A stretch of 12,340 nucleotides of DNA from Gemmatimonadota bacterium (GTDB lineage Bacteria; Gemmatimonadota; Gemmatimonadetes; Longimicrobiales; Gaopeijiaceae), in the NCBI GenBank assembly GCA_003695865.1, contig RFGQ01000104.1, positions 1-12,340 of the forward strand, given 5' to 3'. Under the pieces are notes generated by a model. That model was given only the letters and a program-made list of their open reading frames with translations. It did no database searches and was not told where the DNA came from. Every line of letters starts with the position of its first letter. Positions within the stretch are counted from its first letter, which is position 1. The position numbers were made by a program, and so were the translations under genes. Below, piece by piece: positions 7,164-12,340 of the stretch.

Positions 7164-7574
7164 ATGGACCCCGCACGCTTTGCCGAACGCTTCAAGCGGC
7201 TCCGTTCCTGGGAAGACCGCTACCGCTACCTCATCCAGATGGGGCGCAAGCTGCCGCCGTTCCCCGACGAGGAGCGCATCGACGCGAATCTGGTGCCCGG
7301 CTGCATGAGCCGCGTATGGATGGTGCCGGACCCCCGGGACGACGGTACGCTGGGGTTCCTGGCGGACTCCGACGCCCACATCGTCAAGGGCCTCATCGCG
7401 GTGCTGCTGTCGGTGTACGACGGGAAGACACCCGAGGAGATCCTCGACACCGACGTCGAGGGCCTGTTCGAGGACCTCGAGCTGGGACAGCACCTCTCCG
7501 CCAACCGGCGGAACGGGTTCTATTCGATGAACCAGAAGATCCGGGAGTACGCGCGCGCCGTCGCCGCGATGTGA
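7164..7574 (+). CDS. sufE: SufE family cysteine desulfuration protein
   Basis: This 136-residue protein is typical of SufE in length. SufE takes persulfide sulfur from the cysteine desulfurase SufS and passes it to the Suf scaffold for iron-sulfur cluster assembly in the cytoplasm. The diagnostic segments are WEDRYRYLIQMGRKLPPFP (16-34) and VPGCMSRVW (44-52), with C47 as the sulfur-accepting cysteine, then DAHIVKGLIAVLLSVYDGK and the C-terminal NRRNGFYSMNQKIREYA. ATG 7164 is preferred: an upstream extension in frame begins inside the right arm of the nrdJ terminator (7026) and does not look like SufE. There is no properly spaced Shine-Dalgarno sequence (AGGG ends one base before the ATG), and GTG 7122 is a possible alternative. 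No other suf gene is in the window, so its SufS partner must be encoded elsewhere. The porin gene follows 80 bases later. Confidence 0.95.
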   Translation: MDPARFAERFKRLRSWEDRYRYLIQMGRKLPPFPDEERIDANLVPGCMSRVWMVPDPRDDGTLGFLADSDAHIVKGLIAVLLSVYDGKTPEEILDTDVEGLFEDLELGQHLSANRRNGFYSMNQKIREYARAVAAM

Positions 7575-7607
7575 CGCGGGGCGGACCGTGAGGGTCCTAT
7601 GCGTCGA

Positions 7608-7629
7608 GCCGGCGCGGACTACCGCCGGC
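7608..7629 (+). terminator. Hairpin between sufE and porin gene
   Basis: GCCGGCG (7608-7614) pairs perfectly with CGCCGGC (7623-7629) around an eight-base loop. No T-run follows, so this may be a weak terminator or a processing or stability element between two co-directional genes rather than a true terminator. Confidence 0.35.
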
Positions 7630-7654
7630 CTGCCTTCGGAGTCGGAGTCCCCTG

Positions 7655-8830
7655 GTGAAGCGTTCGCTGTGGCTCGTCGTCGCCCTGGCTGCCGTTCTCG
7701 GCTCTCCGACGGGGAGCGCCGGGGCCGCGACGGCGGCGCAGGACCTCGGGTACGATTCCGTTTCGGCGGTTCACCTGCGCCTGTTGGTGGGCAGCGAGGC
7801 CGCCGCCGGCCGGGGGCGCCCGAGCGCCCGAGCGCGCTCGGCGTTGGGCTTCGCCGAGGCACTCGTCCTGGCCACGCCGTCGAAGTCCGCGCGCTGGAGT
7901 CTCTTCTTCCGGACGGTCGCCCTGGGCGGTTCGGGTCCCGCGGCCTGGGTCGGCGACCTTGCCGGAACGAGCGGCAACGAGGCGCCCGACGGAGTGCACG
8001 TGCAGGATCTCGCGGTCGAATGGCGTGCGCGCCCCGGCGTGTCGCTGCTGGCGGGACTCTACGACCTGAACCTCGAGTTCGACGTTACCGAGGCAGCGGC
8101 GGGATTCCTACACGCGTCCTTTGGAATGGGGGCGGAGTTCGCGGCCGCGGGGGTCCAGGGGCCGTCAACGTATCCCTACACGGCCCCGGTCCTGCGGATT
8201 TCGGTGAGCGACGCGCGGGGTCGCTACCTGCTCGCGGCGGCCTCCGACGCAGTGCCGGGGCGCCCCGGCGATCCTTCGCGCGAGCGCTGGCGCCCGGGCG
8301 GAGACGGCGTGCTCTTCACCGCAGAAGGGGGGCGCCATTGGTCCGTGGATCCCGACTGGATGCCGGGTCGGGTCGCGGTCGAGCAGGTGAGCGTGGGTGT
8401 GTGGGCGTCGACCCGGGCCGATTCGCTCACCGGCGATCCGGTGCACCCCTTGGGCGGGTACGTGATCCTGGGGCTCAGGGTCGGCGCGGGTGAGGCATTC
8501 GCCCGGATCGGGGCCGCACGGGAGCACGGCGCACCCCTACACCGGTCCGTGAACGTGGGGGCCGCCGGTCCGCTGTTCCGGCGGCTGGGCCCCGCTGAGA
8601 CCTGGGGCCTGGGACTGACGTGGGCCGCGACCTCGTCGCACTGGCGCCGCATGGGTCAGGGGGCCCCCGCCGGAGAGGCGGTCGTCGAGGGGTATCTGGG
8701 CATCCCCGTGGGCGCACGTGGTTGGCTGCAGCCCACGCTTCAGTGGGTGCTCAATCCCGCGGCCGCGCCCGAGCGCAACGGGGCGCTGCAGCTCACGCTG
8801 CGGGCCCAGTGGGTGGGCTGGCTCCGCTGA
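7655..8830 (+). CDS. OprB-family carbohydrate-selective porin
   Basis: A 391-residue exported protein starting at GTG 7655, with GGAG seven bases upstream. Residues 1-27 form a signal peptide (MKRS, then LWLVVALAAVLGSP, cleavage near ATA|AQD). The mature protein shows the OprB (PF04966) landmarks in order: AAWVGDLAGTSGNEAP (96-111), GLYDLNLEFDVTEAAAGF with FLHASFGMGAEF (134-162), GPSTYPYTAPVLRISV (169-184) and WLQPTLQWVLNP near the C-terminus (357-368). OprB proteins form outer-membrane barrels that let sugars diffuse in; the actual substrate cannot be read here. The C-terminus ends WVGWLR rather than in the usual Phe, which is slightly odd for a Bam substrate. It lies 80 bases after sufE on the same strand with a hairpin between, so co-transcription is possible but unproven. 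Confidence 0.87.
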   Translation: MKRSLWLVVALAAVLGSPTGSAGAATAAQDLGYDSVSAVHLRLLVGSEAAAGRGRPSARARSALGFAEALVLATPSKSARWSLFFRTVALGGSGPAAWVGDLAGTSGNEAPDGVHVQDLAVEWRARPGVSLLAGLYDLNLEFDVTEAAAGFLHASFGMGAEFAAAGVQGPSTYPYTAPVLRISVSDARGRYLLAAASDAVPGRPGDPSRERWRPGGDGVLFTAEGGRHWSVDPDWMPGRVAVEQVSVGVWASTRADSLTGDPVHPLGGYVILGLRVGAGEAFARIGAAREHGAPLHRSVNVGAAGPLFRRLGPAETWGLGLTWAATSSHWRRMGQGAPAGEAVVEGYLGIPVGARGWLQPTLQWVLNPAAAPERNGALQLTLRAQWVGWLR

Positions 8831-8865
8831 CGCGGTTACGGATCGCGCAGCCCCCACTCCGGTAG

Positions 8866-8873
8866 TAGGTTTT
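8866..8873 (+). promoter_or_regulatory. Tentative -10 element before the M28 gene
   Basis: TAGGTTTT resembles the TAnnTTTG type of -10 element known from Bacteroidetes (seven of eight positions). No convincing -35 element is visible upstream. If it is used, transcription would begin about 8880, just before a strong hairpin. Confidence 0.18.
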
Positions 8874-8881
8874 CGCGCCCA

Positions 8882-8926
8882 TCGCGGCCCCGGGCCGGCC
8901 TCCCCGACGCCGGGGACGGGCCGCGA
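8882..8926 (+). other. Strong two-stem RNA structure in the porin-M28 gap
   Basis: TCGCGGCCC (8882-8890) pairs perfectly with GGGCCGCGA (8918-8926), enclosing a second perfect stem CCCCG/CGGGG (8902-8906 with 8911-8915, loop ACGC). There is no T-run after it. It could be the porin terminator, a 3'-end stabiliser, or a 5' leader structure of the M28 gene, whose start is 40 bases downstream. Confidence 0.5.
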
Positions 8927-8951
8927 CGGTCCGAAACCGCCCCCATCCGCC

Positions 8952-8957
8952 GGAGGA
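8952..8957 (+). promoter_or_regulatory. Ribosome-binding site supporting a TTG start
   Basis: GGAGGA lies eight bases before TTG 8966, an ideal distance. This strong site decides for the rare TTG start of the M28 gene, since the lipoprotein signal peptide begins right behind it. Confidence 0.75.
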
Positions 8958-8965
8958 CAACAACC

Positions 8966-9955
8966 TTGAACGAACGCGCTGCCCTCTCCTCAGCCCACCG
9001 CCGACGGCGCCGCACGGCCGGCACGCTCGCCGTCGCGGCGGGCCTGGTGATCGCCGCTTGCGGCCCCGACACGCCCGAGGTCGACCCCTCGACGCTCGGC
9101 ACGCGCGCCGAGCGACCGGCCGTGCGGGGTGACCTCGCGTACGGGCTCGTGCAGCGACAGGTCGACTTCGGACCGCGCGTGCCGGGCAGCGACGGCCACC
9201 GGGCCCAGCTCGCCTGGATGGTCGAGACCCTCACGCCCCTGGCCGACACGGTGTTCACCGACACGTTCTCGCACACGACGAAGGAGGGCGTGGCGCTCGA
9301 ACTCACCAACGTCCACGCCGTGTTCGGGCCGCAGAAGGGCCGCCGCATCCTGCTGCTGGCCCACTGGGACACCCGGCCCACCTCCGATCAGGCCTCCGAT
9401 CCGGCCGACAAGGCGAAGCCGGTGCCCGGCGCCAACGACGGCGCCTCGGGTGTGGCCGTGCTCCTCGAGTTGGCGCGTCTCTTCCACGAGCAGGCGCCGC
9501 CCACCGCGGTGGAACTGCTCTTCGTGGACGGCGAAGACTACGGTCCCACCACCGACGATATGTTCCTGGGCGCGCGTCACTACGCGCGCACCCGCGTCAC
9601 CGAATCGCCTCCGCTGTTCGGAGTGTTGCTCGACATGGTGGGCGACACGGACCTGCGCCTCCCGATGGAGGGCTATTCGCTCGAGGCGGCGCCGCAGGTG
9701 GTGCAGCGCGTCTGGGGGCTCGCCCAGCAGCTCGGCTACGGTACGGTCTTCGTGAGCGAGGTGGGCCAGCGCATCCTCGACGACCACCTGCCGCTCATCG
9801 ACGCGGGGGTGCCCACGATCGACCTCATCGACTTCGACTACGGGCCCGGGAACGCCTACTGGCATACGCCCCTCGACACCCCCGACAAGGTGAGCCCACG
9901 CTCGCTCGAGATCGTGGGCGAGGTGGTGGCCGAGCTCGTGTACCGCAACCGCTAG
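8966..9955 (+). CDS. M28 family peptidase / glutaminyl-peptide cyclotransferase-like lipoprotein
   Basis: A 329-residue protein from TTG 8966. The N-terminus has five Arg (HRRRRR), a hydrophobic stretch and the lipobox IAAC, so C32 should be lipidated after signal peptidase II cleavage. The rest is an M28-type single-domain zinc enzyme. HWD (133-135), GANDGASG (155-162, D158), FVDGEDYG (186-193, E190 as general base/acid and D191 as zinc ligand), LLDMVGD (221-227), DDH (272-274) and YWHT (H300) follow the order seen in glutaminyl cyclases. In those enzymes the DDH...GVP...WHT segment is typical, and N-terminal Gln is converted to pyroglutamate. An aminopeptidase activity is the alternative, since the families share the fold. 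It probably acts in the periplasm, tethered to a membrane. The TAG stop overlaps the RBS of the nitrilase gene, so the two genes form an operon. Confidence 0.9.
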   Translation: MNERAALSSAHRRRRRTAGTLAVAAGLVIAACGPDTPEVDPSTLGTRAERPAVRGDLAYGLVQRQVDFGPRVPGSDGHRAQLAWMVETLTPLADTVFTDTFSHTTKEGVALELTNVHAVFGPQKGRRILLLAHWDTRPTSDQASDPADKAKPVPGANDGASGVAVLLELARLFHEQAPPTAVELLFVDGEDYGPTTDDMFLGARHYARTRVTESPPLFGVLLDMVGDTDLRLPMEGYSLEAAPQVVQRVWGLAQQLGYGTVFVSEVGQRILDDHLPLIDAGVPTIDLIDFDYGPGNAYWHTPLDTPDKVSPRSLEIVGEVVAELVYRNR

Positions 9956-9966
9956 AGGAGCGTGCC

Positions 9967-10989
9967 GTGAGCGCAGACGACCGGCCCGCGGAGATCCGGG
10001 CGGGAGACGCCGGCCGCCTGGAAGGGCATGTGAAGGTGGCCGCGGTGCAGGCCGCGCCCGTCTTCTTCGACGTGGAGGGGGCGGTGGAGCGCGTGTGCAC
10101 GCTCACCGCCGAGACCGCCGCCGCCGGCGCCCGGCTGATCGTGTTCCCCGAGGCGTACGTGGGCGGCTATCCCTGGGGACTCGCGTTCGGCACGGCGGTG
10201 GGCGGCCGCACCGAGGCCGGCCGGCGTACCTGGGAGCGCTACTGGCGCTCGGCCGTGGACGTGCCGGGCCCCCACACAGAGCGGCTGGGGCGGGCGGCGC
10301 AGGAGGCCGGCGTGTACCTGGCGGTGGGCGTGATCGAGCGCGACACGACGTTCTCGGGCGGTACCCTGTTCTGCACGCTCCTCTACTTCGGCCCCGACGG
10401 GCGGCTGCTCGGCAAGCACCGCAAGCTCAAGCCCACGGCCGCCGAGCGGCTCATCTGGGGCGAGGGCGACGGGAGCACGCTGCCGGTCGTGTCGACCCCC
10501 TTCGGGCGCGTGGGCGGGCTGATCTGCTGGGAGAACTACATGCCGCTCGCCCGCATGGCGATGTACGGCAAGGGGGTGGACCTGTATCTGGCGCCCACCG
10601 CCGACGCCCGTCCGCGCTGGCAGGCCACGCTCACCCACATCGCGCTCGAGGGTCGCTGCTTCGTGGTGGGCTGCAACCAGTACGTGACGCGCGACATGTA
10701 TCCGGCCGATCTCGAGATCGCCGACGAACTCCGGTCCTGGCCCGAGGTGCTCTGCCGGGGCGGCAGCGCGATCTACGGTCCGCTCGGCGAGTGTCTGGCC
10801 GAGCCGCTCTACGACCGCGAGGGCGTGGTGAGCGCCGAGCTCGACCTTCCGGCGGTGCCGCGCAGCCGGTTCGACTTCGACGTCACGGGGCACTACGCCC
10901 GGCCGGACGTGTTCCGGCTGCAGGTCGACGAGCGGCCGCATCCGGCCGTGGACGCCGTCGGGCGAGAGGGGTCGGGCGAACCCTCTTGA
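9967..10989 (+). CDS. Nitrilase (carbon-nitrogen hydrolase superfamily)
   Basis: A 340-residue cytosolic-type enzyme starting at GTG 9967, six bases after GAGGAG (9955-9960). The catalytic triad is visible: E62 in FPEAYVGGYPWG, K153 in KHRKLKPT and C187 in GLICWENYMPLAR. These motifs, together with ERLIWGEGDGS (160-170), LAPTADARPRWQ (208-219) and HIALEGRCFVV (224-234), are those of true nitrilases (branch 1), which hydrolyse organic nitriles to carboxylic acids and ammonia, rather than of amidase or beta-ureidopropionase branches. Length fits the family. The first 21 residues precede the usual beginning (VKVAAVQAAP); GTG 10030 is an alternative start but its RBS is less well spaced. No signal peptide is seen, although the operon partner is a lipoprotein, so the two products act in different compartments and their link is unclear. 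The natural nitrile substrate cannot be inferred. Confidence 0.93.
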   Translation: MSADDRPAEIRAGDAGRLEGHVKVAAVQAAPVFFDVEGAVERVCTLTAETAAAGARLIVFPEAYVGGYPWGLAFGTAVGGRTEAGRRTWERYWRSAVDVPGPHTERLGRAAQEAGVYLAVGVIERDTTFSGGTLFCTLLYFGPDGRLLGKHRKLKPTAAERLIWGEGDGSTLPVVSTPFGRVGGLICWENYMPLARMAMYGKGVDLYLAPTADARPRWQATLTHIALEGRCFVVGCNQYVTRDMYPADLEIADELRSWPEVLCRGGSAIYGPLGECLAEPLYDREGVVSAELDLPAVPRSRFDFDVTGHYARPDVFRLQVDERPHPAVDAVGREGSGEPS

Positions 10990-11030
10990 TTCCCCCCGCC
11001 CGGCCCGCCATCATCGGGACACACGCAGTC

Positions 11031-11065
11031 GGGACCCCCGCGCCCCGGGGGTCCCTTCCTTCTTT
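11031..11065 (+). terminator. Intrinsic terminator-like hairpin between nitrilase gene and rocD
   Basis: GGGACCCCCG (11031-11040) pairs perfectly with CGGGGGTCCC (11046-11055) around the loop CGCCC, followed by a T-rich tail (TTCCTTCTTT, 11056-11065). It would end the M28-nitrilase transcript. It also lies only 28 bases before the rocD ATG, so it may act as an attenuator or leader structure for rocD. Confidence 0.75.
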
Positions 11066-11083
11066 CCAGGTGAGGTGAGCAGG

Positions 11084-12307
11084 ATGGTACAGGCCAGCGT
11101 CTCACGGACGGAGGCTTTCCTACAGGAAGCCGACCGCTTCTCCGCCCACAACTACAAGCCCCTGCCCGTCGTGCTCGAGCGCGGCGAGGGCGTCTGGGTC
11201 TGGGACGTGGACGGCCGACGATACCTGGACATGCTGAGCGCCTACTCCGCGCTCAACCAGGGCCACCGCCACCCGGCCATCATGAAGGCCGCCGAAGAGC
11301 AGATGGCCCGCCTCACGCTCACCTCGCGGGCGTTCCACAACGACCAGATGGGTCCTTTCCTGCGGGAGCTGTGCGAAGCCACGGGCTTCGAGAAGGCGCT
11401 GCCCATGAACACGGGCGCCGAGGCCGTCGAGACGGCGATCAAGATGGTCCGCAAGTGGGCCTACACGAAGAAGGGCGTGCCCGACGGCAAGGCCGAGATC
11501 ATCGTGTGCGAGAACAACTTCCACGGCCGCACCACGACGATCGTCGGCTTCAGCTCCGAGGCGCAGTACCGGGCCGGCTTCGGTCCGTTCACGCCGGGCT
11601 TCAAGCTCGTCCCCTACGGCGATGTGGAGGCGTTCGAGGCCGCGATCGGCGAACACACCGTGGGCTTTCTGGTGGAGCCGCTGCAGGGAGAGGGCGGCGT
11701 GGTCGTGCCGCCCGACGGCTATCTGCGCGACACGGCGCGCATCTGCCGGGAGCGGGGCATCGCGTTCATGGCCGACGAGATCCAGACCGGACTCGGCCGT
11801 ACCGGCCGGCTCTTCTGCACCGAGTGGGAGGACGTACGCCCCGACGTGCTCATCGTCGGCAAGGCGTTGGGGGGCGGCGTGTACCCGGTGTCGGCGGCGA
11901 TCGCCGACGGGGAGTTCATGGACGTCTTCCAGCCCGGGGATCACGGCTCGACGTTCGGCGGCAACCCCCTGGGGGCCGCGGTGGGCCGCGCCTCGCTGCG
12001 GGTGATCCTCGAGGAGGACCTCGCCACGAAGTCGGACGAGCTGGGAACGTGGTTCATGGAGCAGCTTCGCGCGATTCCTTCCGAGCACGTCGAGGAGGTG
12101 CGCGGCCGCGGCCTGATGATCGGAGTCGTGATCCGCAAGGAGTCGGGCACGGCGCGTCCGTTCTGCGAGGCGCTGCAGGCGCGCGGGATCCTGGCCAAGG
12201 AGACCCACCACCAGGTGATCCGCTTCGCGCCGCCGCTCATCATCGAGAAGGCGACGCTCGAGGAGGCCCTCGACCACATCGAGGACGTCCTCAAGGGCGG
12301 GGTCTGA
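11084..12307 (+). CDS. rocD: Ornithine--oxo-acid aminotransferase (ornithine aminotransferase)
   Basis: A 407-residue PLP-dependent class III aminotransferase that moves the delta-amino group of ornithine to 2-oxoglutarate, giving glutamate 5-semialdehyde and glutamate, in arginine/ornithine breakdown or proline formation. ATG 11084 is chosen because GAGGTG stands six bases upstream; GTG 11075 is an in-frame alternative adding three residues. K260 in IVGKALGGG is the PLP lysine. D231 and Q234 in ADEIQTGLGRTG contact the cofactor ring, NTGAEAVETAIK (109-120) and GSTFGGNP (288-295) bind its phosphate. The features that favour ornithine over acetylornithine or GABA are LSAYSALNQGHRHP (51-64, with Y54) and FHGRTT (146-151, R149, equivalent to the substrate-binding Arg of human OAT). 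No arginase, rocA or proC gene is in view. Confidence 0.95.
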   Translation: MVQASVSRTEAFLQEADRFSAHNYKPLPVVLERGEGVWVWDVDGRRYLDMLSAYSALNQGHRHPAIMKAAEEQMARLTLTSRAFHNDQMGPFLRELCEATGFEKALPMNTGAEAVETAIKMVRKWAYTKKGVPDGKAEIIVCENNFHGRTTTIVGFSSEAQYRAGFGPFTPGFKLVPYGDVEAFEAAIGEHTVGFLVEPLQGEGGVVVPPDGYLRDTARICRERGIAFMADEIQTGLGRTGRLFCTEWEDVRPDVLIVGKALGGGVYPVSAAIADGEFMDVFQPGDHGSTFGGNPLGAAVGRASLRVILEEDLATKSDELGTWFMEQLRAIPSEHVEEVRGRGLMIGVVIRKESGTARPFCEALQARGILAKETHHQVIRFAPPLIIEKATLEEALDHIEDVLKGGV

Positions 12308-12320
12308 CGTACCGGCCCCG

Positions 12321-12340
12321 ATGAGCGCGCCCGGACGGCC
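12321..12340 (+). CDS. Possible beginning of next gene (six codons visible)
   Basis: ATG 12321 starts a frame (MSAPGR) that stays open to the window edge, 13 bases after the rocD stop. No Shine-Dalgarno sequence is seen before it and only six codons are visible, so this is a positional guess and nothing can be said about the product. Confidence 0.2.

Noticed and set aside
7588..8493. Overlapping frame in the porin gene and its upstream gap
   Set aside because: It is an Arg/Gly-rich shadow frame. The GTG 7655 frame has a signal peptide and OprB motifs in the correct order.

Overview
The window is about 12.3 kb of very GC-rich bacterial DNA with tightly packed protein-coding genes. I see no tRNA, rRNA, CRISPR array, insertion sequence or phage gene. 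Outer-membrane proteins (an Omp85-type barrel and an OprB-type porin), a lipoprotein and a pilin point to a diderm. Gene content, high GC, GTG/TTG starts and TolB-propeller fusions would suit Gemmatimonadota, but this is an inference from style, not from a marker gene.

Layout. The left edge holds the 5' part of an unidentified gene on the minus strand (1-229), divergent from a large exported protein (about 267-3308). That protein joins a zinc-metallopeptidase domain (HELTH plus a downstream Glu), a six-repeat TolB-like propeller and a C-terminal Omp85-like barrel. It converges on a two-gene minus-strand unit (4251 to 3336): a type IV pilin/pseudopilin-like protein, then a 120-residue protein with two membrane segments. 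Divergent from this unit is nrdJ (4408-6939), an adenosylcobalamin-dependent ribonucleotide reductase, ending at a strong hairpin terminator (7008-7042). Next come sufE (7164-7574), an OprB-family porin (7655-8830), an M28/glutaminyl-cyclase-like lipoprotein (8966-9955, TTG start) and a nitrilase (9967-10989). A second strong hairpin (11031-11055) precedes the ornithine aminotransferase gene rocD (11084-12307).

How the genes relate. Most look like housekeeping or envelope genes side by side rather than one pathway. Two couplings are visible: pilin with membrane protein (37 bp apart, same strand), and M28 lipoprotein with nitrilase (11 bp apart, the second RBS overlapping the first stop codon).

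The most informative non-coding stretch lies between the pilin gene and nrdJ. It has two NrdR-box-like palindromes exactly 32 bp apart, straddling a plausible promoter, followed by three same-strand DnaA-box-like sites in the predicted nrdJ leader. This suggests joint control of a class II reductase by nucleotide status and replication initiation. I found no clear new multi-gene defence or mobile system. The best second-look items are this regulatory region, the peptidase-propeller-barrel fusion, and the hairpin that sits too close to rocD to leave room for an ordinary promoter after it.
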